In this document: positions 28,041 to 36,309 of the stretch, one piece after another
Layout of the letters: each line of letters opens with the position of its first letter
Position numbering within the stretch: the stretch's first letter is position 1
Source: Eubacterium pyruvativorans
GTDB taxonomy: Bacteria > Bacillota > Clostridia > Peptostreptococcales > Anaerovoracaceae
Direction of reading: 5' to 3'
NCBI RefSeq assembly: GCF_900102225.1
Contig: NZ_FNBF01000008.1
Span: 1-64,000 of the forward strand
Length of the DNA: 64,000 bases
Notes under the pieces: generated by a model
Database searches by the model: none
Told to the model about the DNA's origin: nothing
What the model saw: the letters and a program-made list of their open reading frames with translations, nothing else
Made by a program: the position numbers and the translations under genes

Positions 28041-28382
28041 CGTTTTTTCCAGATTTCGCACCCGACCGATCCGGGAACGAGTTAAATAATCAGCGCTAAT
28101 TTTCTGCGGATGCATAATGACACAGAAATATCAGTCAATATTCACCCGACAGAGAGAATCATCCGCCCAGCGGAGATTCAGGGACGCCATCCCCGATGCA
28201 TTTGGATTTTCATTCAATTACCCGGATACCTATGCGCCATCACATAGTGCGGAAATGAGCATTTCTGTCCATTCCGCACCTTCATCCGGCCGGTGAATAT
28301 TTAATTCAAGATTTAATTTGGTTTTCGCACCCTGGCATCCGTGATTTTGGTGCGAAGACAGAAAAAATGGCAATTCCGCACC
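28029..28382. repeat. GGTGCG/CGCACC hairpin cluster, island A
   Basis: Hairpins at 28029-28062 (12-bp perfect stem, GGTGCGAAATCT arm), 28247-28279 (GTGCGGAA/TTCCGCAC), 28324-28356 (TTCGCACC/GGTGCGAA, reversed) and 28349-28382. On the minus strand, 28331 down to about 28290 carries the A/T-rich element (GTGCGAAA, A-rich run, AAATC, AATAT, CACC) that is also found in islands B and C. The GTGCG of the second and last hairpins are 103 nt apart, as in B and C. No coding sequence is recognised between deoD and the symporter gene; 28383-28555 holds nothing else I can identify. Confidence 0.85.
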
Positions 28383-28555
28383 TTCCAGCAATATACAATC
28401 ACGATTCGTATACAAAAAACCGCCGCCAGATATTCATCTGTATTAAAACCGTGATTTGTATACACCAACAGCCAAGCAATCCCGCTTTTCACCCTCCCTT
28501 GCATGACCCTCACCGGTATCACGTCCATCTCGCCAGACCCCCGACAGAAAGAGGA

Positions 28556-28607
28556 ATAGAAAGAGGAGCGGGAGAACGATTACCCGTTCTCCCGCTCCTC
28601 TTTCTAT
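28556..28607. terminator. Bidirectional hairpin 3' of the AgcS gene
   Basis: A 23-bp perfect stem, arms 28556-28578 (begins ATAGAAAGAGG) and 28585-28607, 6-nt loop, directly beyond the stop of the minus-strand symporter gene. The U-tract is broken (CUUUCUAU). Confidence 0.8.
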
Positions 28608-28649
28608 TGGGTGGATGCACTTGTTTGCAATTTCAATCTGCCGCAGCAG

Positions 28650-30086
28650 TTATGCAGCCAGTTCTTCTTTCTTTTCCTTCTCTGCATTCTGATCTTCTCT
28701 GCTGAAGAATTCCTTTGTCAGTCGCACCACTTCCGGAGACAGAGCAATGACCGCAATCAGGTTCGGGATTGCCATCAACGCATTCAGGGTATCGGCAATC
28801 TGCCAGACCAGAGCCAGTTCCAGGTTCGCACCGACGAATACCATCAGGACGTAAATCACCTGATACGGCTTGACTGCCTTGGAACCCAGCAGGAACTCCA
28901 TGGAGCGGACACCGTACAGCGCCCAGCCCAGAATGGTGGAGAATGCGAACATTGCGATGCTCAGTGCAATAACGATGGAGGCAATCTTCGTTCCCATGGT
29001 GGTGCCGAAAGCCAGAATCGTCAGATCTGTGCCGGCGGACTTGCCGTAGAACTGCGGCGCCATACCGGACATCAGAATCGCCAGTGCTGTCATCGTGCAA
29101 ATGACGAAAGTAGCAGTAAATACTTCGAAGATGCCGAAGATACCCTGCTGTACCGGGTGCTTGACGTTGGCGGATGCGTGGGCGATCGGGGCGGTTCCCA
29201 GACCTGCCTCATTGGAGAATACACCTCTGCCGATGCCGGCCTTCGCCACTGCCAGAATCGCAGCGCCGGCCATACCGCCGCCGATGGCGGACGGATTGAA
29301 AGCGCCCTGGAAAATCTGACGGAACACGAAACCGATCTGTCCGATGTGACCGAAGACTACAATTGCCGTGCAGGCCACGTATGCCAGCGCCATAACCGGA
29401 ACCAGCTTCTCTGTTACAGCGCCGATTCTCTTCATACCGCCGAAGAGCACCAGAGCTGTCAGTGCTGCGCCGGCCACACCAACCACGATGTACACCGTCT
29501 TCAACTGTGCATCGGTGAACGCCGGATCGAAGGCCTTGAAGATGGAGCCGATGGAAGTGGCGATGGTGTTGATCTGTGCCATGTTTCCGGTTCCGAAGGC
29601 TGCACACGCCGCAAAGAATGCGAACAGGCCTCCCAGCCATTTCCAATGCTTGCCCAGACCGTTCTTGATATAGTACATCGGTCCGCCGATCCACTCGCCG
29701 TCTTCATTCTTTTCCCGGTAACGCACTGCCAGCGTGATCTCCGAGAACTTCGTGCACATGCCGAACAGTGCGGCAACCCACATCCAGAATACAGCGCCCG
29801 GGCCGCCCAGGGCGATGGCGCCTGCCACACCGGCGATACTGCCGGTTCCCACGGTGCCTGCCAGAGCGGTGGTCATCGCCTGCACCGGGGACAGCGCACC
29901 GTCTTCCACCTCTGTCTTGTCAAACATCTTTCCCAGCGTGTTCCGCATGGTGTAGCCGAACCGGCGGAACTGTACGAAGCCCAGCCTCGAAGACATGAAG
30001 ATGCCGCAGCCTACCATCAGAACCAGCATCGGGATTCCCCAGACGAGACCGTTGATGCGGCTGCTCAGTGCCATAATCGTTTCCAT
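28650..30086 (-). CDS. Sodium:alanine/glycine symporter, AgcS family
   Basis: 478 aa, about 11 membrane segments. Amino-acid/Na+ symporter of the AGCS family. Signatures are ALAGTVGTGSIAGVAGAIAL (residues about 75-95), GGPGAVFWMWVAALFGM, GGPMYYIKNGLG and GRGVFSNEAGLGTAPIAHA (near 275). ATG at 30086 has AGGAGG upstream; the longer in-frame reading to 30206 is non-conserved. It would import alanine or glycine for fermentation. The 250-bp leader is A+T-rich with a weak CTTTAAGAAACTTTC motif near 30229. Confidence 0.93.
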   Translation of the reverse strand: METIMALSSRINGLVWGIPMLVLMVGCGIFMSSRLGFVQFRRFGYTMRNTLGKMFDKTEVEDGALSPVQAMTTALAGTVGTGSIAGVAGAIALGGPGAVFWMWVAALFGMCTKFSEITLAVRYREKNEDGEWIGGPMYYIKNGLGKHWKWLGGLFAFFAACAAFGTGNMAQINTIATSIGSIFKAFDPAFTDAQLKTVYIVVGVAGAALTALVLFGGMKRIGAVTEKLVPVMALAYVACTAIVVFGHIGQIGFVFRQIFQGAFNPSAIGGGMAGAAILAVAKAGIGRGVFSNEAGLGTAPIAHASANVKHPVQQGIFGIFEVFTATFVICTMTALAILMSGMAPQFYGKSAGTDLTILAFGTTMGTKIASIVIALSIAMFAFSTILGWALYGVRSMEFLLGSKAVKPYQVIYVLMVFVGANLELALVWQIADTLNALMAIPNLIAVIALSPEVVRLTKEFFSREDQNAEKEKKEELAA

Positions 30087-30337
30087 TACTATCCTCCTGT
30101 AACCTTGACCTTCTCTTCCGCCGGCGCATCCGGGCCGGCGGAAATAACCTGTTTCAACTGCCCTAACCCTAACGAATCGGTTACAGAAAGTTTCATTCCG
30201 TTTCAAGTTTTAGTACATTTAAAACCAACTTTAAGAAACTTTCATGGATAGTATTCTTATATCAATAATAACTTAATTTGATACCAAATATAAGAATTTG
30301 TTATGGAAATTCATTCCTTTCTGCAAATTTTCTTCAA

Positions 30338-31111
30338 TTACTCCGCCGCTTTCACAGGTCCGCCGTACTCGAACTGCGGCATGAGCTTCAGTTTGAACAC
30401 ATTTCCCCGGTGTTTCCGGTCGATGCTTTCCTTCGTGGCAGCATCCTCACAGACGCCGGTGCGGATGTAACGATCCAGCGTATCGTAAGTGAATCCCAGC
30501 TTTTCCTCATCCGTCAGCGGCGTCAGACCGTCGATCGGCGTTTTGAAAACCAGTTCCTTCGGCAGTCCCAGCTCCATGCCCACTGCACGGACTTCCTGCA
30601 CCGTGAGGTGGGACAAAGGCGAGAAGTCTCCCGCTCCGTCACCGTACCTTGTCGCATATCCGACCCAATCCTCCGACAGGTTGCAGGTATTGGCCACTCT
30701 GCCGTTCATGGTCTGGGACACCGCATACGTCACTGCCATACGAAGCCTGGCCGGCAGATTCGTGGTCATCTGCTCCGTCGGTTCAATCCCCGCCGCTTTC
30801 ATCTCCGACACGGCCCCTTCATAGGCCTTTCTGATATTCACGACAGCATGATCCAGCTGAAGATGGGATACCAGCATTTTCGATGCATCGATATCCTTCT
30901 GCTCCCCGTTCGGCAGCAGAACACCGAAGACCCGGTCTCTGCCCAGTGCCTCCACACACAGCGCCGCCACCACAGAGCTGTCCTTGCCGCCGCTGATCGC
31001 CACCACCGCTTTGCAGTCCGGTCCGTTGTCCCGGAAGAACCCCCGGATCCACTCCACCAATTCGTCTTTCACTTTCTTCGGATCGAAATCCTTATCATAG
31101 TATTCCGTCAT
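30338..31111 (-). CDS. nadE: NAD+ synthetase, ammonia-dependent type
   Basis: 257 aa. ATP-dependent amidation of nicotinic acid adenine dinucleotide to NAD+. PP-loop AVVAISGGKDSSVVAALC near residue 35, then NLPARLRMAVTYAVSQTMNG, NLSEDWVGYATRYGDGAGDF and a C-terminal DRKHRGNVFKLKLMP. It lacks the N-terminal nitrilase (glutaminase) domain, so it depends on free ammonia or a partner. ATG at 31111 follows AAAGGAGC; the reading to 31222 overruns the intergenic promoter region of the divergent T-box operon. Confidence 0.95.
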   Translation of the reverse strand: MTEYYDKDFDPKKVKDELVEWIRGFFRDNGPDCKAVVAISGGKDSSVVAALCVEALGRDRVFGVLLPNGEQKDIDASKMLVSHLQLDHAVVNIRKAYEGAVSEMKAAGIEPTEQMTTNLPARLRMAVTYAVSQTMNGRVANTCNLSEDWVGYATRYGDGAGDFSPLSHLTVQEVRAVGMELGLPKELVFKTPIDGLTPLTDEEKLGFTYDTLDRYIRTGVCEDAATKESIDRKHRGNVFKLKLMPQFEYGGPVKAAE

Positions 31112-31253
31112 CTCAGATGCTCCTTTCCCGCTTCGTCTTCCTGCGACCCGGAACCTGCCGGATCTGTCATCATTACCCATTCTACCACTCTGTGGACTTT
31201 CCACAATGGGAACGTAAATCAAAATTATTTTTTGTCAAACCGCACAAATCCAG

Positions 31254-31282
31254 TTGACAAACATCGTGCCGGGTGATATGAT
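31254..31282 (+). promoter_or_regulatory. Promoter of the T-box/trpB2 unit
   Basis: TTGACA (31254-31259), 17-nt spacer, TATGAT (31277-31282); expected transcription start near 31289. Confidence 0.8.
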
Positions 31283-31289
31283 TCAGCCA

Positions 31290-31576
31290 TAACCGAAACC
31301 GATGACGGAGAGTAGTACTCCTCAGACACCGGCACAGGAGAGAGCCGCTGATGGTGGGATGGCGGCGTGCGAGGACGGGGACGAATGGACTCCCGAGGGC
31401 GAACTGAACCGCATCCGGCATGCCGGACGCCCAGTAGGAGAGACGGAGAAACAACTTCGTGACGAAATTTCGCGTATGTCAGTACGCACGAGAGGACGTA
31501 ATTACGTCAAGCCGGGTGGCACCGCAGGAAATCGAACTCCTGTCCCAGCATGGAAGCGAGGGACAGGAGTTTTTTT
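31290..31576 (+). promoter_or_regulatory. T-box riboswitch, tryptophan specifier
   Basis: The leader carries the stem I marks AGAGAG and GGTGGGA (31330-31355), a specifier region GAATGGAC with UGG at 31386-31388, the T-box core GGGTGGCACCGC (31514-31525) and a terminator CTCCTGTCCC/GGGACAGGAG (31537-31546, 31560-31569) ended by a run of T to 31576. Uncharged tRNA-Trp should favour the antiterminator and switch on the downstream tryptophan-synthase gene. Codon assignment is consistent with the gene controlled. Confidence 0.93.
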
Positions 31577-31625
31577 GATACTCTTTCCCGACTCTCGAAG
31601 CGAAATGAACAGAAGGAGAATGAAA

Positions 31626-33017
31626 ATGACAGCCAACAGAAACGAGATCCCGTACAAGATCTACCTGACAGAAGATGAGATGCCGAAGCAGTATTACAAC
31701 GTCCGGGCTGATATGAAGGAGAAGCCGGCACCGCTGCTGAACCCGGCCACCCACCAGCCGATGACGGCAGAGGAACTGGAGCATGTGTTCTGCAGAGAAC
31801 TGGTGGAGCAGGAGCTGGACAATGACACAGCATACTTCGACATCCCGCAGGAAATCAGAGATTTCTACAAGATGTACCGTCCGTCCCCGCTGGTCCGGGC
31901 TTACTGCCTGGAGAAGAAGCTGGGTACACCGGCGCACATCTACTATAAATTCGAAGGCAACAACACCAGCGGCAGCCACAAGCTGAATTCCGCCATCGCC
32001 CAGGCATACTATGCGAAGAAGCAGGGCCTGACCGGTGTCACAACAGAGACCGGTGCCGGCCAGTGGGGTACTGCCCTGTCCATGGCCTGCGCTTACCTGG
32101 GCCTGGATCTGAAGGTTTTCATGGTGAAGGTTTCCTATGAGCAGAAGCCGTTCCGCCGGGAAGTGATGCGGACATACGGTGCTTCCGTCACCCCGTCCCC
32201 ATCTGAGACAACAGAAGTCGGCCGGGAAATCCTGAAGGCACATCCGGGTACCACCGGTTCCCTGGGCTGTGCGATTTCCGAGGCGGTGGAAGTCGCCACT
32301 TCCACACCGGGCTACCGCTATGTGCTGGGCAGCGTTCTGAATCAGGTTGTCCTGCATCAGAGCATCATCGGTCTGGAAACGAAGGCGGCACTGGACAAGT
32401 ACGGCGTCACCCCGGATATCATCATCGGCTGCGCCGGCGGCGGTTCCAACCTGGGCGGTCTGATTTCCCCGTTTGCGGGAGAAATGCTCCGGGGCGAGAA
32501 GGATTACCAGATCATCGCAGTGGAACCGGCTTCCTGCCCTTCCCTGACCCGCGGGAAGTATCTCTACGACTTCTGCGATACCGGTGAAGTCTGCCCGCTG
32601 GCGAAGATGTACACGCTGGGCAGCCAGTTCATTCCTTCGCCGAACCATGCTGGCGGTCTCCGTTTCCACGGCATGAGCCCGATCGTATCCGAACTGCATC
32701 ATCAGGGCATCATCGAGGCCAGAGCCTATGAACAGACAGAAGTATTCCAGGCTGCGGAAGACTTCGCCAGATGCGAGGGCATCCTGCCGGCACCGGAGAG
32801 CAGCCACGCAATCAAGGCTGCCATGGACGAGGCACTGAAGTGCAAGGAAACCGGCGAAGCGAAGAACATCGTCTTCGGCCTCACCGGCACCGGCTATTTC
32901 GACCTGACCGCATACCAGCAGTTCAACGACGGCACCATGACCGACTACATCCCGACCGACGAGGATCTTCAGGAAGGCTTCAACGCAATCCCTCAGTTCC
33001 CGGGAAACGAAATCTAA
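31626..33017 (+). CDS. trpB2: Tryptophan synthase beta chain-like enzyme TrpB2
   Basis: 463 aa. PLP enzyme making tryptophan from indole and serine. PLP lysine in NNTSGSHKLNSA, then TTETGAGQWGTALSMACAYL, YGASVTPSPSETTEVGRE, YVLGSVLNQVVLHQSIIG and the phosphate-binding CAGGGSNLGG. Its long N-terminal extension and the Y-Y-K-F-E-G lead-in are TrpB2 marks and differ from TrpB1. No trpA or other trp gene is near, so it may salvage free indole or indole from a partner. ATG at 31626 is 7 nt past AAGGAG; ATG 31620 is too close. Controlled by the Trp T-box. Confidence 0.94.
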   Translation: MTANRNEIPYKIYLTEDEMPKQYYNVRADMKEKPAPLLNPATHQPMTAEELEHVFCRELVEQELDNDTAYFDIPQEIRDFYKMYRPSPLVRAYCLEKKLGTPAHIYYKFEGNNTSGSHKLNSAIAQAYYAKKQGLTGVTTETGAGQWGTALSMACAYLGLDLKVFMVKVSYEQKPFRREVMRTYGASVTPSPSETTEVGREILKAHPGTTGSLGCAISEAVEVATSTPGYRYVLGSVLNQVVLHQSIIGLETKAALDKYGVTPDIIIGCAGGGSNLGGLISPFAGEMLRGEKDYQIIAVEPASCPSLTRGKYLYDFCDTGEVCPLAKMYTLGSQFIPSPNHAGGLRFHGMSPIVSELHHQGIIEARAYEQTEVFQAAEDFARCEGILPAPESSHAIKAAMDEALKCKETGEAKNIVFGLTGTGYFDLTAYQQFNDGTMTDYIPTDEDLQEGFNAIPQFPGNEI

Positions 33018-33055
33018 GTTCATTCGTCAAACCATGCAAAATACACACACGATGG

Positions 33056-33106
33056 GACTGCCCGCCCGGACGAGGAAAATATCGTCCGGGCGGGCGGTCC
33101 CGCTTT
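33056..33106 (+). terminator. trpB2 terminator
   Basis: CCCGCCCGGACGA (33061-33073) pairs with TCGTCCGGGCGGG (33082-33094), extended by GACTG/CGGTC, then TTTT at 33103-33106. Confidence 0.85.
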
Positions 33107-33120
33107 TGTTGTAGAAATCA

Positions 33121-33170
33121 AAAAGAGCTTGCCGGGACTTCACCCGGCAAACCCCTTCTCTTTTTTTATA
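33121..33170 (-). terminator. Terminator of the metA-lysC fusion gene
   Basis: Stem TTGCCGGG/CCCGGCAA (33130-33137, 33144-33151) followed on the minus strand by GCTCTTTTTG. The plus strand also shows a T7 run at 33162-33168, so it can act both ways. Confidence 0.8.
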
Positions 33171-35444
33171 CTATGCCGTCAGCACCTGCTGGGTAAATGC
33201 CCGGTAGATGGCCCGGATCGCCCGGTCCATGTCCGCCTCATCCACTCCCAGGGTGATGGCGATCCGGTCCGATGCGTGATCGACGAACCGGACGTTGATC
33301 TGCTCCGCAGACAGGGATTCGAAGATCCGCACGGCCACATGAGGTGTACGATTGATGTTCCTTCCCACCACACCGATCATGGCAATGCCCACATCCAGAA
33401 CCACGTTATCTGTTTCTGCGGCATCCTTCAGCTCCTCTGCCAGATCCCTGCCGCACCGGCGGAGTGCCTTCTCTTCCACAATGATGCTGACGGAATCCGG
33501 ATTCACCTGCTCGCTGATCATCCGCAGCTTATATTTCGCAAACAGTTTTCCACAGGCCAGGCGGAAGGCCGGATCCATACCCAGTTTCTCTTTGTCAATC
33601 AAGAGCGCCGCATAGCCTTTCTTCCCTGACACGCCGGAGATGTCCAGCACCGCCGGATAATGGTCTGCGCTCGGGACGATCATGGTGCCCGGCGCCTCCG
33701 GATCGTTGGTGTTCCGGATATTCACCGGAATGCCGATGCGGCGGACCGGAGCCACGGTGTCTTCGTGAAGTACCTGCGCTCCTGCCATGGAGAGTTCCCG
33801 GAGCTCCTTGTAGGTAATGACCGGCACCGACAAAGGGTGCTTCACCACTCCCGGATCAGCCATCAGCAGGCCGGACACGTCCGTCCAGTTTTCGTACAGA
33901 TCTGCCTCCACAGCCTCTGCCACCAGAGCCCCGGTTATATCGGAACCGCCCCGGGAGAAGGTCTGAATGACACCATTTTCATAGGCGCCGTAGAAACCCG
34001 GGATCACCGCCCGCTCATGCTTCGCCAGCGTTTCCCGGATCCGCTTCCGGGTTTCCTCTTCATTCAGCTTGCCGTCATATCCGAAGACGATCAGATCTGC
34101 GGAATCCACGAAATCATACCCCAGGTATTTCGCCATAACCCGGGCGCACAGATATTCTCCCCGGCTGACAATATACAGTCCGCCGGCGGAACCGGACCGG
34201 TACTTTCGGCTGATCTCCTCCACTTCCCCCCGGATGTCGAAGTCGATGTCCAGCGTGTGGATGATCTGCCCGAAACGCTGTCTGACCTGCTCCATGCTTT
34301 CCCCGAATTTCTTCGCAGAACCGGTGCTGCCGATGAGGATGTCCGTCACCTTGGTGTCCCCCTTCTCCCGGCGGCCCGGTGCGGAAACAATGACATAACG
34401 GCGGGCGGCGTCGGAGGTCACAATGTCCTTCACCTTCCGGAACTGCCCGGCGTTGGCCACGGAGGATCCGCCGAACTTCAGCACGGTGAGATTCGTTTCC
34501 GGCCTCTTCACTTCCGCCAGCTCCTCGGTGGCAATGGCATTCAGATCATACGGCGTGGACTGGTAAACAAAATAGTTCAGCCAGTTGGAATACAGCAGAT
34601 TAGCGCAGGAACGCCAGCGCACCACCGGCTGCTTCGTATCATCGTCTCCCGGGAAATAGTTGTCCGGCACATGGGGATGAAGCCCCGCCTTCTTGTCCCG
34701 TTCATATTCCTTCAGCAGTGTGTTCCAGTCGTACTCCGAGTGACCCATGACAAAGATCTGCCGGTCATCGTCCGACTTCACGCAGAACACCCCCGCCTTG
34801 TCCGAGCTGGCGATGATCTTCAGCTGAGGCACCGCCTCGATGTCCTCCCGGTAAACGGTGGTATTTCTGGAATGGGGCACATAGAATTCATCGTCGAATC
34901 CCCGAAACAGCATGCCGTTCCGGTAATCCAGGTGATGCAGGAAAACCCCGGAAAGTTTCTCCGGCAGTACGTGTTTCTTTATGCCGTAATGGTAGTACAG
35001 CCCCGCCTGGGCGCCCCAGCAGATATGGAAGGTGCTGTGGACATGACTTTTCGTCCACTCCATGATCTCGCAGAGTTCGTCCCAGTAGTCCACCTCTTCA
35101 AACTCCATGAGTTCGATCGGCGCACCGGTGATGATCATTCCGTCGTAATAATTGTCCCTGACCTGATCGAAGGTCTTGTAGAAGGCCAGCATATGTTCCT
35201 GAGAAACATTGTGCGCCTCGTGGGTGCTGGTCTGCAGCAGCTCCATCTCCACCTGCAGCGGGGAATTTCCCAGCAGCCTTGTGAGCTGTGTTTCGGTCTC
35301 GATCTTCGTCGGCATCAGATTCAAAAGAAGAATCCGGAGCGGACGTATATTCTGGGTCATAGCCCGGGTATCGGTCATGACGAAGACGTTTTCCTTCGTC
35401 AGTGTGTCGATCGCAGGCAGGTCGTTCGGTACTTTGATTGGCAT
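33171..35444 (-). CDS. Fused homoserine O-acyltransferase (MetA) and aspartokinase (LysC)
   Basis: 757 aa in one unbroken frame. Residues about 1-310 are MetA: MPIKVPNDLPAIDTL, the nucleophile Cys in HSTFHICWGAQAGLYY (about 142), and MGHSEYDW with catalytic His and Glu; the ITGAPIELMEFEEVDYW stretch has Glu where acetyl-CoA-using enzymes do (Gly in succinyl users). Residues about 320-757 are aspartokinase: LTVLKFGGSSVANAGQF, SRGGSDITGALVAEAV, ENWTDVSGLLMADP and a tandem ACT region at the end. It joins the first step of the aspartate pathway to the committed methionine step. ATG at 35444 follows AGGAG. Both halves keep their active-site residues. Confidence 0.93.
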   Translation of the reverse strand: MPIKVPNDLPAIDTLTKENVFVMTDTRAMTQNIRPLRILLLNLMPTKIETETQLTRLLGNSPLQVEMELLQTSTHEAHNVSQEHMLAFYKTFDQVRDNYYDGMIITGAPIELMEFEEVDYWDELCEIMEWTKSHVHSTFHICWGAQAGLYYHYGIKKHVLPEKLSGVFLHHLDYRNGMLFRGFDDEFYVPHSRNTTVYREDIEAVPQLKIIASSDKAGVFCVKSDDDRQIFVMGHSEYDWNTLLKEYERDKKAGLHPHVPDNYFPGDDDTKQPVVRWRSCANLLYSNWLNYFVYQSTPYDLNAIATEELAEVKRPETNLTVLKFGGSSVANAGQFRKVKDIVTSDAARRYVIVSAPGRREKGDTKVTDILIGSTGSAKKFGESMEQVRQRFGQIIHTLDIDFDIRGEVEEISRKYRSGSAGGLYIVSRGEYLCARVMAKYLGYDFVDSADLIVFGYDGKLNEEETRKRIRETLAKHERAVIPGFYGAYENGVIQTFSRGGSDITGALVAEAVEADLYENWTDVSGLLMADPGVVKHPLSVPVITYKELRELSMAGAQVLHEDTVAPVRRIGIPVNIRNTNDPEAPGTMIVPSADHYPAVLDISGVSGKKGYAALLIDKEKLGMDPAFRLACGKLFAKYKLRMISEQVNPDSVSIIVEEKALRRCGRDLAEELKDAAETDNVVLDVGIAMIGVVGRNINRTPHVAVRIFESLSAEQINVRFVDHASDRIAITLGVDEADMDRAIRAIYRAFTQQVLTA

Positions 35445-35522
35445 TTCTTCACTCCTGTATCTGAAATAAGACAGTTGCACGGACAGCGAAAATCACTCCT
35501 CGGCAACGGCTTTTTTTCGCAT

Positions 35523-35594
35523 GGGTCGTACGGGGCGCATGAGATGTATACTACGTGTGGGTCGTACGAGGTGGATTGTATACAAATTGCAGTT
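35523..35594. repeat. Direct repeat, island B
   Basis: Two imperfect 36-nt copies: GGGTCGTACG at 35523 and 35559, each followed by a G+C stretch and a GTATAC. It lies 5' of the metA-lysC gene and before the hairpin cluster. Confidence 0.6.
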
Positions 35595-35659
35595 ATATTA
35601 CCGGTGCATGGCCGCCGGGGGGCTGTTTGTAAATGAATCACGGCTAAATAATGGTGAAA

Positions 35660-36097
35660 GGTGCGGAATCGACCATTTCTCCCGATTCCGCACCTAAACG
35701 GCTTGGTTCAGAGTGCGAAATCAAAAATAAATCCCGATTTAAATATCACCCGCCCACACGAAGGTGCGAAACGAAAATAAATACCAATTTCGCACCTCTC
35801 GAATCCGGAACAATATCCAGTTACTTGAATATACATCCCCATTCCACCGAGCGCATCGCCTCAGAGACTCTTTCGAACAGATCATATTCTCGATCACATG
35901 CATATACTCAAGCATTTCCGTATACTCATGCTCTCATAGAAAAATATCTCCGATTATTCAACTCGTGCCTGAAATGGCAGGGTGCGAAAACGGATTTTTC
36001 GGACAATCCGCACCCTCGAAAATCCGGCCTTCTCTTCCGCAGACTGAACCCGGAGGGAATCAGGGTGCGAAATTTGCAAAAAACCGAAATTCGCACC
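35660..36097. repeat. GGTGCG/CGCACC hairpin cluster, island B
   Basis: Five related units. 35660-35694: 12-bp perfect stem, GGTGCGGAATCG arm. 35713-35740: A/T-rich element (GTGCGAAA, AAATC, GATT, AATAT). 35762-35797: AGGTGCGAAA/TTTCGCACCT. 35980-36015: GGGTGCG/CGCACCC with a nested CGGATT/AATCCG. 36064-36097: GGTGCGAA/TTCGCACC. GTGCG spacings are 0, 52, 103 for the first three and 83 between the last two, nearly the same as in island C. No gene recognised in 35445-36309. Confidence 0.88.
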
Positions 36098-36202
36098 TCC
36101 CACAAGCCGGCAGCCTCTTCTCCCAGTGGCAACCGCCCGGCCGCACCCGCCCGGCCCCTGGGTCGAATGACTTTATTGTACCACAGTTCGAAAGTATATG
36201 AA

Positions 36203-36228
36203 ACAGGATGCTGCCGGCAGCATCCTGT
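36203..36228 (-). terminator. 26-bp perfect palindrome 3' of the SDR gene
   Basis: ACAGGATGCTGCC followed directly by its reverse complement, then GTTTC on the minus strand. Likely the 3' hairpin of the SDR transcript. Confidence 0.6.
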
Positions 36229-36246
36229 CTGAAAATTTCTGTCTTC

Positions 36247-36294
36247 TGTGGATTCGGCTGTGGACCCGGTTGTGGATCCGACTGTGGATCCGCC
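36247..36294. repeat. 12-bp tandem repeat, four copies
   Basis: TGTGGATTCGGC, TGTGGACCCGGT, TGTGGATCCGAC and TGTGGATCCGCC in a row, ending 15 bp beyond the stop of the SDR gene. A multiple of three, so any reading frame would give a four-residue repeat, but no gene is recognised here. Confidence 0.8.
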
Positions 36295-36309
36295 CGGTTG
36301 TCCGATGGG

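Noticed and set aside
27819-28115. Short Cys/His/Arg-rich frames through the tandem repeats (also 52060-52447)
   Set aside because: They only reflect the repeat period read in one frame, have no ribosome binding site, and the period varies between 30 and 32 so the frame is not kept.
28611-30251. A 546-codon plus-strand frame opposite the AgcS gene, and similar long antisense frames over potA, mgtE, dnaK and lysC
   Set aside because: All are shadows of strong family matches on the minus strand; none has a ribosome binding site or a recognisable motif.
36247-36294. Plus-strand small protein with V-D-P repeats
   Set aside because: No ribosome binding site, and the frame is antisense to the SDR gene for most of its length.
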